From Hormiphora californensis (taxonomy: Eukaryota; Ctenophora; Tentaculata; Cydippida; Pleurobrachiidae), in contig CM035352.1 in assembly GCA_020137815.1 (NCBI GenBank), forward strand, positions 3,417,131 through 3,481,130: 64,000 bases of DNA, written 5' to 3'. How positions within the stretch are numbered: the stretch's first letter is position 1; every line of letters begins with the position of its first letter. This document shows, piece by piece, positions 31,151 to 45,883 of this stretch. The notes beneath the pieces are model-generated. The model searched no databases, was not told the DNA's origin, and saw nothing but the letters and a program-made list of their open reading frames with translations. A program made the position numbers and the translations under genes.

Positions 31151-33995
31151 GTGAGGGTGTACCATAAGGACACGGATATCATAATCGCGCCCCACCCAGA
31201 GCGTCCGCACCGCTCTGGGGAACAACTGATTTGCACGTGTTTTGGCAACTTTTTCGTCGTGGCCTGTTTACAGGTGCTCGCCCTCAAAAAAGTTGATTGA
31301 CTAAAATGGCTCTAACCGCCAAACCACTCAACCGATTATCTGGTAGGAAATGTCAAGGCCTAACCCCAACCCTACTTTAGCCCTAACCTAAAAAAGAGTT
31401 TGTCAGCACTCACGAAACAGTAAGATTTTAAAGAAACAACCAGCCGACACCGGGGCTTTTAACGCTGGCCCAAATTCAAATTTAAACTTGAAGAGAGCTT
31501 GCTTCGCGAAGCAAGTTCTTAGAGGCGAACCAGCTACTAGAGGATTGCCTGAAAGAAGTAGGGATTCAGAACGCCTACCTCCAGACCCGCCTCTCCACCA
31601 GGCACGCCATCGCTCCCATATCTACCCCCTGGCCAAAGACCACAAGCCGGACTTTCCCAACACCAAGTCAGGGTGGTACAACCAGTGGCAGGCAGCGCAG
31701 TGGAGAAACTATGTAGATGTAATCGTGGCCAGCATCTTGTCACAACTGCTCCCCTCCTGAGACATATTTACAGGGTGGACTCCAGGTGGGGCCAGACTTG
31801 CTCTTTTCAAATTTTTGAAAGAGCGAACACGACTGTGCGGGTGTACCAGTATAGTGTTGAGTTGGCACACGGAGAAGGTGGGAGAGGGACACAACAAGAG
31901 TGGCTTCACAATCCACCACTCCTGGTACACCACGCACGTCCCATGCGACTTATAAACATAAATAAATAAATAAATAGTAACTAAAATCTCATCAATTTAC
32001 GTTAAAAGTTCAACTTCGTGCATATTGATGGGCACGATCTTCCTCGTTCCCTCTAAGGGCGATCAGACAGGCCCTCAAAAGTCCGAATCAGCCTTGTTCT
32101 GAAGTGGCTGATAACTTCAGCATAGGTTCCTTGGTCTTGTCTGAAAACCTCTTCGAAAGAGCGAACGCAAAGCTTCGCGTTCGCTCTTTCAAAAATTTGA
32201 AAATTCCTCTACAAAACGCGCGCGGCACTGACGCGCCAGCAAATAGCCGATTGCGCGGAAAATATTTGCGCGTGCTAAATCGTTAATTGAGGGGGGTATC
32301 GAGGAAATATACCAGATGGAAACACATCAACGCGCGAGGAAATTGTGTGTGCACTGCACTGCGTAACGCGCAACGAATTAGAAAACGGGGCCGGGGTTTT
32401 CAGAATTATGCAGAAGCTTCTTTGGATCTCGTCTTGGCATGCGCTGCAGACCCAAGTGCGCGCGTTTTCCACGGCTTCTAGGGCCTGTAGCATAGGCCAA
32501 GATCTCGTCGTTCACTTTTGTGTTTTCCCTCTCCCCTTTCGATCACGTCGCTCTCCCGTTGACCGTTCTGCCTTAGCGATGTTTAGCGACTTTCTCCCTT
32601 TTGAACAAGTTTCTCGGCTTCATGCTTTGAGTTGTTTCCGGCTCTAACGCCGTAGTTCACTGTGTTGGAGATTTAGATTGTAAACAGATTTAATAATAAT
32701 TTAATAATAATGTGTTGGAGATGCTCTTCCCGACCTCACTTTAAACTTTAAAGTTTAATCAATCATTTAGGGTATTTACAAAATGATGATATAGTACTAG
32801 CTAAATATGTAAAACATACCTATCCATGTCCTAAAATTCCAACTTGTCATGATACTAATGGAGGCGAGACACTGTGTTGAGACGCGCACAATGCGACGCG
32901 CATGCGACGCGCTTTTGGCATTGCGACGCGCACCCTGTTTTGAATTTCGAGTAAAACTGCCAAAAAAAGTTGAAAAAATTTTGTCTCCAAAAGTTTCAAA
33001 ATCTTTTTTGTTGACTTACGGCATGCTTGCGGACGAAATAAGTTGGATAACGGTGGAGTAAAATCCCTTTTATGGTCAAATTTTGACTTTTTTGGCAATA
33101 ACCTCTGTCATTCTTGTCCACATCGCACAATCTTAGTCCGTGGGAAGAGAGTATCGAGGACTTTCCAATGATTAAACGGTGAATAAAGTCAGGGTAAATC
33201 TCTGAGGCTGTGTTTAAAAAAGGCGTGTTTTGAAGCTTTCTGTGTAATTTCTTCGCCATTGTAGCGCTGATTTGATGTCCTGCGCTGTAGTAAAGCTTTC
33301 AATTTGAAGGAGCTCAATGCAAAATTTTCAAAAACGTCTCTACCAAACCTATTTCTCTCGCGTCTCCGTTGAAGAGATAAAATTCCCAGCTGTGTCAGCC
33401 TTTCCAGTAGTTAAGGCCTTGAACTTCCGCAATTCTCCTGGTAAAGAATCTCTGTATAGTTTCGATCTTGATAAATCTCCGATCTGGTTGGAGACCATAA
33501 GGAGAAACAGTATTCAAGTTTGGGTCTTAGCAGTGACTGAGGAGAGTACCATAGTCTTCTCGGAGCGGTCTCTTGAAGTCCTAAACTACACCCTTAACTT
33601 AACAAGACCAGAGAACTCCGGGAGATGCCCTTCAACTCGGAGCATATTGTTTCTTCCCAACCATTCCGCTATCTGTTCCAGATTTTCTTGTAGGGCATCC
33701 CTGTCTTCCAATCCAGTAATTGCTTGGCGGCTTTTGGTGTCGTCCGCGAAGGTAAGCGTACCTCCTGTCGTTCGGGATACCAAGTCACACACATATATGA
33801 TGAATAGAAGGGGTACAAGCACAGGTCCCTGGATGACACTACTGGTGACACTCTCGGCCCTGGAGCATGCTCCGTCTATCACCACAGTCTGTGACCTACC
33901 AGTGAGGAAGGCTCTGATCCACTGAAGTAGTCTTCCCCTGATACCATATCTTTCAGTTTATGAAGAAGGATACTGATATCAACCTTATCAAAGGC
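31151..33995 (+). repeat. Left arm of a large inverted repeat (~2.85 kb)
   Basis: Matches in inverse orientation 34018-34456 followed by 40139-42608, with scattered substitutions and single-base indels. The outer end begins GTGAGGGTGTACCATAAGG and recurs inverted at 42590-42608. It contains a fragment resembling the template-reading part of a reverse transcriptase (YPLAKDHKPDFPNTK), a 14-bp-stem hairpin at 32157-32192 and, at the inner end, LINE reverse-transcriptase sequence on the minus strand. Confidence 0.88.
33230..33990 (-). pseudogene. LINE reverse-transcriptase fragment in left arm
   Basis: The minus strand encodes GACSRAESVTSSVIQGP, then LLFIIYVCDLV and FADDTK (variant YADD box), then the C-terminal RRKLEY-type tail further along, with frameshifts. 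This is the palm and C-terminal part of a jockey/CR1-type LINE reverse transcriptase; the endonuclease and fingers are absent. Confidence 0.75.
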
Positions 33996-34017
33996 TTTGC
34001 TAAAGTAGATGTGGCTA

Positions 34018-34456
34018 CATCGACTTTAGCAAAGCCTCTTGATAAGGTTGATATCAGTATCCTTCTTCTAAACTGAAAAGATATGGTATCAGGGGAAGAC
34101 TACTTCAGTGGATCAGAGCCTTCCTCACTGGTAGGTCACAGACTGTGGTGATAGACGGAGCATGCTCCAGGGCCGAGAGTGTCACCAGTAGTGTCATCCA
34201 CAGGACCTGCGTTGTACCCCTTTATTCATCATATATGTGTGTGACTTGGTATCCCGAACGACAGGAGGTAGCTTACCTTCGCGGACGACACCAAAAGCCG
34301 CCAAGCAATACATGGATTGGAAGACAGGGATGCCCTACAAGAAAATCTGGAACAGATAGCGGAATGGTTGGGAGAAAAAATATGCTCCGAGTTGAAGGGC
34401 ATCTCCCGGAGTTCTCGGTCTTGTTAAGTTAAGGGTGTTAGTTTAGGACTTCAAGG
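34018..34456 (+). pseudogene. LINE reverse-transcriptase fragment, mirror copy
   Basis: Inverted duplicate of 33560-33995, starting within 25 bp of it around a centre near 34008 (CTAAAGT...ACTTTAG). It has additional frameshifts and breaks off at about 34456, where the inserted block begins. Confidence 0.75.
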
Positions 34457-34690
34457 GACTAGTACTATATATATTAGCATTACACAACCGGAAGTATTTT
34501 ATAATGATACTATCTGCTCTTTCCTGCGCTGATACAGTAACTCCTCTCTCTCACACTCCGTCTCTTCACTACGCTCTCACTCTTCCTCGTCGGCCTCGTA
34601 GCACAACTGAACCCTCTAATTCTCCAATCTTTCTCTGGACCCCTGCCAAGTTTGGCGCGCTAGATAGCCTCTCATCGCAATCATGCCAGT

Positions 34691-34764
34691 TTCTCCATGG
34701 TGCAGTGGATGTTACATCCGCTTGATACGCAGAACGTCCAGGGTTCGAAACTTGACCCGGACCA
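34691..34764 (+). pseudogene. tRNA-like Pol III sequence (pseudo-tRNA or SINE head)
   Basis: A-box TGGTGCAGTGG and B-box GGTTCGAAACT are correctly spaced, with a 7-nt loop TTGATAC (anticodon GAT), a terminal CCA and then eight T, a Pol III terminator. Acceptor and T stems pair poorly, so it is not a functional tRNA. The encoded CCA is consistent with a retrotransposed tRNA. Confidence 0.45.
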
Positions 34765-34996
34765 TTTTTTTTCGAAACTTTTAAAATACTAACACTTGGT
34801 ATAGCACTAAGTGTTTTTAGACTATTAAATTAAAGTTCCACTATCTTGAACTTTTATTTTAACTTAGAGGGGAAAAATCGGCAAAATCGGGATACAGTTT
34901 GGCCATTCTCGGCCAAAAAATATGCTGGGACACCGGGTCTCTGGTTCAAATTCCCTTCTCTCTCTCAATCTCGCTACCAAAACTCGACGTTCAGCT

Positions 34997-35433
34997 CGCT
35001 CCTCAACAGTCCTCTCTGGTGATATATGTATAAACTGTCTGGTAGGATTCTGAGTCTTTTAGCTGAGCAGACTTGGCCAGAACTGTCCTTACTGCCTCTC
35101 TGGTCCTAAACACTACCCGAACAAGTCGTACTCGCTTACCACTTCTCCCGAGTCTTTTCGAGACCACTGAAGCTTCACCAAGTTCCTGGAACACGTTCTT
35201 TATCTTGTCACAGTCGTTACTATCCACAGATTCAGGTAGTCCATACACTATCAAATTGGTGGAGTGATCTTCCGAGGCACTGAAAATAGCTGTCCGGATC
35301 TTGCTGGGGGCAAGAGCAGATACACAACTCTCTTTAACAGCAGTGGCGGCAGTCTCCAAAACAGTGGAATAGCTCTTTATCTCCTCCTTGACCACTGATT
35401 GTACAGCACTGATACTATTAGGTACTCTTCTAC
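34997..35433 (-). pseudogene. LINE ORF1 fragment with RRM-like domain
   Basis: Open frame 35395-35003 has NLIVYGLPESVDSND, then KRLGRSGKRVRLVRVVF and ends near YQTVYTYITREDC. This is the same RRM-type ORF1 family as the intact copy at 44038-45078 (NLIVYGLPEEENET..). The N-terminal coiled-coil part and the C-terminus are missing. Confidence 0.7.
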
Positions 35434-35462
35434 AGTAGAGAATCCTTGTAGGCGATGATAGT

Positions 35463-35855
35463 CAGTGAGTTTCAGTGAGTGTTAGTGAGTGTCAGTGAGT
35501 GTCAGTGAGTGTCAGTGAGTGTTAGTGAGTGTCAGTGAGTGTTAGTGAGTGTCAGTGAGTGTCAGTGAGTGAGTGAGTGAGTGAGTGAGTGAGTGAGTGA
35601 GTGAGTGAGTGAGTGAGTGAGTGAGTGAGTGAGTGAGTGAGTGAGTGAGTGAGTGAGTGAGTGAGTGAGTGAGTGAGTGAGTGAGTGAGTGAGTGAGTGG
35701 AGTGAGTGAGTGAGTGAGTGAGTGAGTGAGTGAGTGAGTGAGTGAGTGAGTGAGTGAGTGAGTGAGTGAGTGAGTGAGTGAGTGAGTGAGTGAGTGAGTG
35801 TGAGTGAGTGAGTGAGTGTGAGTGTCAGTGAGTGTCAGTGATTGTCAGTGAGAAG
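35463..35855. repeat. (GTGA)n satellite
   Basis: Starts as alternating GTCAGTGA/GTTAGTGA units and becomes pure GTGA for about 245 bp, then degrades again. The mixed edges suggest expansion from an 8-bp ancestor. Confidence 0.97.
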
Positions 35856-36036
35856 AAAACAAAAAGGGGGAGAGAAGGGTGACGGGTGTGAATGACTGCG
35901 TGATTTGAATTTTAGGGAGTGATCACTATAAGTCATGAATGACTGAACTAATATTAGATAGTGATTGGTGCTATAATTGACCGGTAAACTGCAAAGAATG
36001 GTGAAAAGAGTGTAAGACTGAGTCTAAGGAGATGGA

Positions 36037-36175
<139 letters not shown>

Positions 36176-36248
36176 CCTGTCGTACTCGTAGTTACGAGAG
36201 AGAGTTGAGAGGAGAAGAGCGGTGAATGAATGAGTTGAGACAAACGCG

Positions 36249-36291
<43 letters not shown>

Positions 36292-36429
36292 AGTCACTGT
36301 ATACCTTTTTACCACATAAAGGTAGCCTAGAAACATCAAACTTTGAAATTAAGGCCATCCAAATATGTTTTGACAAAAACCAGGAACAAAACAAAACCAC
36401 TTAATTAGAAGCGACCAAATAAGAACAGG

Positions 36430-37330
36430 TACCTCACCAGTCACCGTCAGGTACCTCACCGTCATCCTGGCTGAGATTCGTGTTACGGAACAGGAACAAC
36501 ACGCTCTCAAGTCCTTCTCCGACCCACTGGGATCCTGGAACCACTTCGTTGACGACGCTATAGGAGCTGCTAGGGATTATGATCACGCCGAGTCCTTCTT
36601 CTCCTACATCAACTCCCTTGCTCCAGATCTCAAGTACACCATCGAGCACCCTAAGGATGGACTTCTCCCCTATCTCGACGTCCTTCTCCATCCCGACCTC
36701 TCTACCTCTGTCTACCGGAAAGCTACACATACCAACCTCTATCTCAAGTACAACTCCTCTACTCCTGCTCTTACACGCCGCTCTGTTATCCAATTAACCC
36801 GTGGGCCTACAACATCTGTTCTCGAAGAGGAACTCGACACAGTCTACAACAACTGTCTCTGCAATGGATTTCTCCCTACGAGATTCCACTCTGATGTCTA
36901 CTGTTCGGGACCGCCTTCTACACCCCAAACCATCAAAATCCCGTCTCCTTCTCCTTCGTCCACCGTGTAGTCCTACCCTATCACCCGGACCTCTCCTCTG
37001 ACTCAAACGGACCCTCAACCGCTACAACATAGAAGTCACTCCTCTTCCTCTTCTACACCACGGAACATCCTCACCCAGACCAAATCTTCGCTTCCTTCTG
37101 ATAGTACTCCCAACTCCATCTACTCCATTCCCTGCCGCGACTGCTCATCTTTCTACGTTGGCCAGACCAAGCGACCAGTGAAAACCCGGATTAAGGAGCA
37201 CGAATCTAACTTCTACAACAACTCTCTCTACAACAAAAGTGGGAGATGAAATCTGCTCCTGCTATCCACGTCGGAATCTGGACACACATACTGGAATCGA
37301 CATCTATCCTCTCATCTTCTTCTCCTGCCT
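36430..37330 (+). pseudogene. Penelope-like element remnant (RT end + GIY-YIG endonuclease)
   Basis: One frame reads SFFSYINSLAPDLKYTIEH, LLPYLDVLLHPDL and VYRKATHTNLYLKY, the Penelope-like pattern 'lpFLDv...VYRKpT.Td.YL'. After stops and frame changes, IPCRDCSSFYVGQTKRPVK and RIKEHE give the GIY-YIG endonuclease core (YVGQT, R, EH). Penelope-like elements use this RT plus GIY-YIG pair. The copy is broken by stops and frameshifts and lacks the RT N-terminal half. Confidence 0.75.
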
Positions 37331-37844
37331 CAGTCTAAATCTACTGGAACAAGCGGCTATTCACACTCTTCAACCGGCGATTAACCGAACAGATAAAGTT
37401 CCTACTGTCAACCTCCAATGGATTCACCTTCTCCCCAGGATTGCCAACTCCTTCAAACCCCGACCTGTGGCAATCATCAAACCTAGTCTCCCAAACCTGT
37501 TTCCTAATTCACTTCAGTTCGGATCACTCTTTCCCCTCTGTGGATCACCTCCCCTATCCCCCTCCTCTCGGATCGCATCTTCCCTCTCGGATCTCATCCC
37601 TTCCTCTCCCCTCCCGGATCCCATATCCCTTCTCCACTACATAAACACTTTCATTTTCATTGTTGTTATAGCTGAAGACGTCTGACATAGATCAGTCGAA
37701 AGCTCCTGTTCTTAATTGAATATTAGTACTGCAAAATCTTTGTTCCTCTTTAAAAGAACAGGTACAACTAACAAAAGAAAACGAAAACATACTAAAGAAA
37801 CAGCTAAACGACAGCAGACAATGGAGAACCGTCGCGTAAACAGG

Positions 37845-38352
37845 GAACCGTACACAGGGAACCGTACATAGAGAACCGTACATAGAGAACCGTACATAGA
37901 GAACCGCACATAGAGAACCGCACATAGAGAACCGTACAACTACATAGAGAACCGTACATAGAGAACCGCACATAGAGAACCGTACAACTACATAGAGAAC
38001 CGTACATAGAGAACCGCACATAGAGAACCGTACAACTACATAGAGAACCGTACATAGAGAACCGCACATAGAGAACCGTACATAGAGAACCGCACATAGA
38101 GAACCGTACAACTACATAGAGAACCGTACATAGAGAACCGCACATAGAGAACCGTACATAGAGAACCGCACATAGAGAACCGTACAACTACATAGAGAAC
38201 CGCACATAGAGAACCGTACATAGAGAACCGCACATAGAGAACCGTACAACTGCAACTACATAGAGAACCGTACATAGAGAACCGTACAACTACATAGACA
38301 ATCGTACATAGAGAACCGTACATAGAGAACCGTACAACTACATAGAGAACCG
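37845..38352. repeat. 14-bp minisatellite ACATAGAGAACCGT/C
   Basis: About 35 units, grouped into higher-order sets separated by ACAACT spacers. T and C variants alternate in a regular order, so the array evolved by duplication of blocks. Long minus-strand frames (MYGSLC repeats) are by-products. Confidence 0.95.
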
Positions 38353-38359
38353 TCGACAG

Positions 38360-39990
38360 ACTCTATGACTGATGCCATAGGTTCCCCCCATTTCACCGAA
38401 GTTGAGAAACGAAAGGGGGGAGCTTAGCGCCATAGTTACCCATACCCGGGTGGTATGTGGTTTGCTCAGCGTGTGGCTAAGTGACCCAAAAATACCGTAA
38501 ACAGGCCTCTTCTCCATTTAGAGATGGGGACCACCGAAACCACTTCCAAAGGACTCCGTCGGCTCTCGTGGGTGGTTCCGGACGTCTGCGGGGAGGGTGG
38601 TTTTCCTTATCTTCTTCACTTCACCGCCCCTGGCCCTTCGGGGGCCACACTTCACCTGTCTCAGTCTGGCGCCGTGACCCCGACCCATCTGAATTCTGAG
38701 CGAATACAGCATGCTGCAGCACTTCATATTCTAATTCACGATCTCCATAACATATAAGCACGCCGACCACATTATCGATAGTTCCTCCGTCCAGAAGGAG
38801 AAGGGAAGGTGTCTGCCCACTATCTCACAGTTTCAAGAGCCTAGCAGGATCTGTCTGGCGGTGCCAGACGTGACCCTATTTGATTGATTCTCATTGCGCT
38901 GAGATGGGTCACGGTGCCAGACAGAGCAGGATAGGCAAGTTATGCTTCTGAATGCACGACAGTTTTATAGGGAACCCGGAACTTGTTTACCTCATGGCAA
39001 AGCCGTTTGGCGATCTGCCAGCGCACTGAACCGCTGGCGCGACAGAATATTTGTAGAGGACCGCGCGCAACCATGCCCCCGCGCGCGAAACTGAACAGCC
39101 CCGCGCGAAAGATTGGCTACATACTGCTGAAATCATGTGCTTTGTACACAATAAAACGCCATAAACTAGCTGTAGGCTGGGTCATGAACGTGGGAATATG
39201 CGATCTTTTGAGGTGGGACCACGACAAGTTTTATACTTTGCAACATAGCATGAGGCTCCGAGGATGAATTATTTATTGTTTCCGTTTGTGCTGTTGTATA
39301 AACAATACAAAACATACTGTGCCGCCATCTTTTCAGATAGTACACACGAAGGTATACAACAAACACCAACATCGATCGGTATCAGTTTTCAATAGCCGAG
39401 GAGAGGCTGCCCAAAGAAGAAACCGTATGAAAAGTCACCTACATATTGGGTTCGATCAAATGGTAAAAGAGACGTACCTGGTTTCGTTCAGATTCCACCG
39501 ATCAATGATCATGTCATTTATTTATTCCAGATCAAAGTAAAACAATTTTATTAAAAGAAATTTTTAAATCAAACAAGAGATAGAGGTCTTCTGTGGCGAG
39601 ATTGTCTTGGTCGGGACGGAGATGCCTTCTTCAGAGCTGGAGGCGGCATGGGGGCGGCATAAACGGTTTTCTTCTTCTTTTTCTACGAGGACGGTGGCTA
39701 GTGCGCAGCAGGGGTGGCTCCCGTTCCCCGTCCTGGGTGATGTGACTGGTATGTTGCCAAGCTGCTTTGGCCCAAGGGGACTTGGTGCCATATCCAGATC
39801 ACAGGGGGTGTGAAACCACGGTTTACAGTGGCGGGATTGTCTTGGTCGGGGGCGGAGCTACGTTCTTGAGAGCTGGAGGCGGCACGGTTTTCAGTGGCGG
39901 GATTCCTTGGTCGGGGATACTTTATCTGCGTTCCTGACGGGTATGAGAAGTGTGTAAGTTTATGTAAATTCAAAGGAGGTAAATTAATGA
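38360..39990. other. No recognised gene
   Basis: Mixed-composition DNA inside the inserted block. It has a GTCTGGCGGTGCCAGAC hairpin at about 38853-38869, GC-rich GCGCGCG patches near 39050-39110 and imperfect repeats at 39590-39930 (TTGTCTTGGTCGGG units). Confidence 0.4.
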
Positions 39991-39995
39991 GTACC

Positions 39996-40021
39996 GGGGG
40001 GGGGGGGGGGGGGGGGGGGGG
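39996..40021. repeat. Homopolymer G run (26 G)
   Basis: 26 consecutive G on the plus strand; G-quadruplex-capable and error-prone in sequencing. Confidence 0.95.
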
Positions 40022-40140
40022 TGACACGTTGAAACAGATTGAGACTGTCATATTATATTTACTACACCCAGATTTATCGGTAGTAACTTCTTCACGATAT
40101 AAAAAAGTAACGGACCCTACAAACAACCCTAACCCTAATA

Positions 40141-40503
40141 GACCGCTCCGAGAAGACTATGGTAACTCTCCTCAAGTCACTGCTAAGACCCAAACTTGAA
40201 TACTGTTCTCCCTTATGGTCTCCAACCAAGATCGGAGATGTTATCAAGATCGAAACTATACAGAGATTCTTTACCAGGAGAATTGCGGAATGTCAAGGCC
40301 TTAACTACTGGGAAAGGCTGACACAGCTGGGAATTTTATCTCTTCAACGGAGACGCGAGAGAAATAGGTTTGGTAGAGACGTTTTTGAAAATTTTGCATT
40401 GAGCTCCTTCAAATTGAAAGCTTTACTACAGCGCAGGACATCAAAATCAGCGCTACAATGGCGAAGAAATTACACAGAAAGCTTCAAAACACGCCTTTTT
40501 TAA
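40141..40503 (+). pseudogene. LINE reverse-transcriptase C-terminal fragment
   Basis: Reads LLKSLLRPKLEYCSPLWSP, then ETIQRFFTRRI, YWERLTQLGILSLQRRRERN, the conserved tail of jockey/CR1-type reverse transcriptases. Before the insertion it was continuous with 34018-34456. Confidence 0.75.
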
Positions 40504-42233
40504 ACACAGCCTCAGAGATTTAGCCCTGACTTTATTCACCGTTTAATCATTGGAAAGTCCTCGATACTCTCTTCCCAACGAGACTAAGATTGTGCGATGT
40601 GGACAAGAAATGACAGAGGTTATTGCCAAAAAAGTCAAAATTTGACCATAAAAGGGATTTTACTCCACCGTTATCCAACTTATTTTCGTCCGCAAGCATG
40701 CCGTAAGTCAAACAAAAAAGATTTTGAAACTTTTGGAGACAAAATTTTTTCAACTTTTTTTGGCAGTTTTACTCGAAATTCAAAACAGGGTGCGCGTCGC
40801 AATGCCAAAATGCGCGTCGCATGCGCGTCGCATTGTGCGCGTCTCAACACAGTGTCTCGCCTCCATTAGTATCATGACAAGTTGGAAATTTAGGACATGG
40901 ATAGGTATGTTTTACATATTTAGCTAGTACTATATTCATCATTTTGTAAATACCCTAAATGATTGATTAAACTTTAAAGTTTAAAGTGAGGTCGGGAAGA
41001 GCATCTCCAACACATTATTATTAAATTATTATTAAATCTGTTTACAATCTAAATCTCCAACACAGTGAACTACGGCGTTAGAGGCCGGGAAACAACTCAA
41101 AGCATGAAGCCGAGAAACTTGTTCAGAAAGGGATGAAAAGTCGCTAAACATAGCTAAATCGCTAAGGCAGAACGGTCAACGGAGAGCGACGTGATCGAAG
41201 AGGGGAGAGGGGAAAACACAAAAGTGAACGACGAGATCTTGGCCTATGCTACAGGCCCTAGAAGCCGTGGAAAACGCGCGCACTTGGGGTCTGCAGCGCA
41301 TGCCAAGACGAGATCCAAAGAAGCTTCTGCATAATTCTGAAAACCCCGGCCCCGTTTTCTAATTCGGTTGCGCGTTACGCAGTGCAGTGCACACACAATT
41401 TCCTCGCGCGTTGATGGTGTTTCCATCTGGTATATTTCCTCGATACCCCCCCTCAATTAACGGATTTAGCACGCGCAAATATTTTCCGCGCAATCGGCTA
41501 TTTTGCTGCGCGTCAGTGCCGCGCGCGTTTTGTAGAGGAATTTTCAAATTTTTGAAAGAGCGAACGCGAAGCTTTGCGTTCGCTCTTTCGAAGAGGGTTT
41601 CAGACAAGACCAAGGAACCCTATGCTGAAGTTATCAGCCACTTCAGAACAAGGCTGAGATTCGGACTTTTGAGGGCCTGTCTGATCGCCCTTAGAGGGAA
41701 CAGGAGGAAGATCGTGCCCATCAATATGCACGAAGTTGAACTTTTAACGTAAATTGATGAGATTTTAGTTACTATTTATTTATTTATTTATGTTTATAAG
41801 TCGCATGGGACGTGCGTGGTGTACCAGGAGTGGTGGATTGTGAAGCCACTCTTGTTGTGTCCCTCTCCCACCTTCTCCGTGTGCCAACTCAACACTATAC
41901 TGGTACACCCGCACAGTCGTGTTCGCTCTTTCAAAAATTTGAAAAGAGCAAGTCTGGCCCCACCTGGAGTCCACCCTGTAAATATGTCTCAGGAGGGGGA
42001 GCAGTTGTGACAAGATGCTGGCCACGATTACATCTACATAGTTTCTCCACTGCGCTGCCTGCCACTGGTTGTACCACCCTGACTTTGGTGTTGGGAAAGT
42101 CCGGCTTGTGGTCTTTGGCCAGGGGGTAGATGATGGGAGCGATGGCGTGCCTGGTGGAGAGGCGGGTCTGGAGGTAGGCGTTCTGAATCCCTACTTCTTT
42201 CAGGCAATCCTCTAGTAGCTGGTTCGCCTCTAA

Positions 42234-42265
42234 AAGAGAGCTTGCTTCGCGAAGCAAGCTCTCTT
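42234..42265. other. 32-bp perfect palindrome
   Basis: AAGAGAGCTTGCTTCG followed directly by its reverse complement, without spacer. The left-arm counterpart at about 31490 has decayed. Confidence 0.85.
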
Positions 42266-42608
42266 CAAGTTTAAATTTGAATTTGGGCCAGCGTTAAAAG
42301 CCCCGGTGTCGGCTTGTTGTTTCTTTAAAATCTTACTGTTTCGTGAGTGCTGACAAACTCTTTTTTAGGGTTAGGGCTAAAGTAGGGTTGGGGTTAGGCC
42401 TTGACATTTCCTACCAGATAATCGGTTGAGTGGTTTGGCGGTTAGAGCCATTTTAGTCAATCAACTTTTTTGGAGGCGAGCACCTGTAAACAGGCCACGA
42501 CGAAAAAAGTTGCCAAAAACACTGCAAATCAGTTGTTAACCCAGAGCGGTGCGGACGCTCTGGGTGGGGCGCGATTATGATATCCGTGTCCTTATGGTAC
42601 ACCCTCAC

Positions 42609-43008
42609 ACGTGTTCCTTTATCGTTTCAATCTGGATGTATTGCAGACTGTTTACAGGTACACGCTAGGCTAAAAGAGTACACTTTTATTTTCTTGACCG
42701 ACTTTTTTCAAACGGCTATAGCCACGCAACCACATCGCCAATTTAAGTAAACTAAACGGTATCTAAAGAGAATCGATAGCACTAACCGAAAACCCCAAAC
42801 AAAACCCTAACAAAAGCCATAACCTGTCTCGACCGCCCAAAATCGATGAATTTTTAGCAATGGAAGGCACCCAGATTTTAACTTAGCCCCTCTGGGTGTA
42901 AACGCTGTGTAAATACTGAACTTTAGGGATCGCTCTAGTAACACTTATATGAATTGTTGAGGCCCCTCATATAATGCCTTCACCCGTTAATATTTCCTCT
43001 CTAGCGAC
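42609..43008. other. SRSF1 upstream region / 5' UTR
   Basis: No coding frame. It contains the promoter and 5' leader of the SRSF1 gene; no clear TATA box is evident. Confidence 0.4.

Positions 43009-45883
<2,875 letters not shown>

Larger units (their letters stand above)
40139..42608 (-). repeat. Right arm (outer part) of the large inverted repeat
   Basis: Inverse of 31151-33555. The first 365 bases encode the C-terminal tail of a LINE reverse transcriptase on the plus strand (SLLRPKLEYCSPLWSP). It also holds a frame ending LRFGLLRACLIALRG..RKIVP (41636-41750, +) and a 32-bp perfect palindrome at 42234-42265. Confidence 0.88.

Noticed and set aside
35463-35855. CRISPR-like array
   Set aside because: Simple tetranucleotide satellite without spacers; the genome is eukaryotic.
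37692-38323. Repeat proteins MYGSLC... on the minus strand
   Set aside because: Produced by the 14-bp ACATAGAGAACCGT array.
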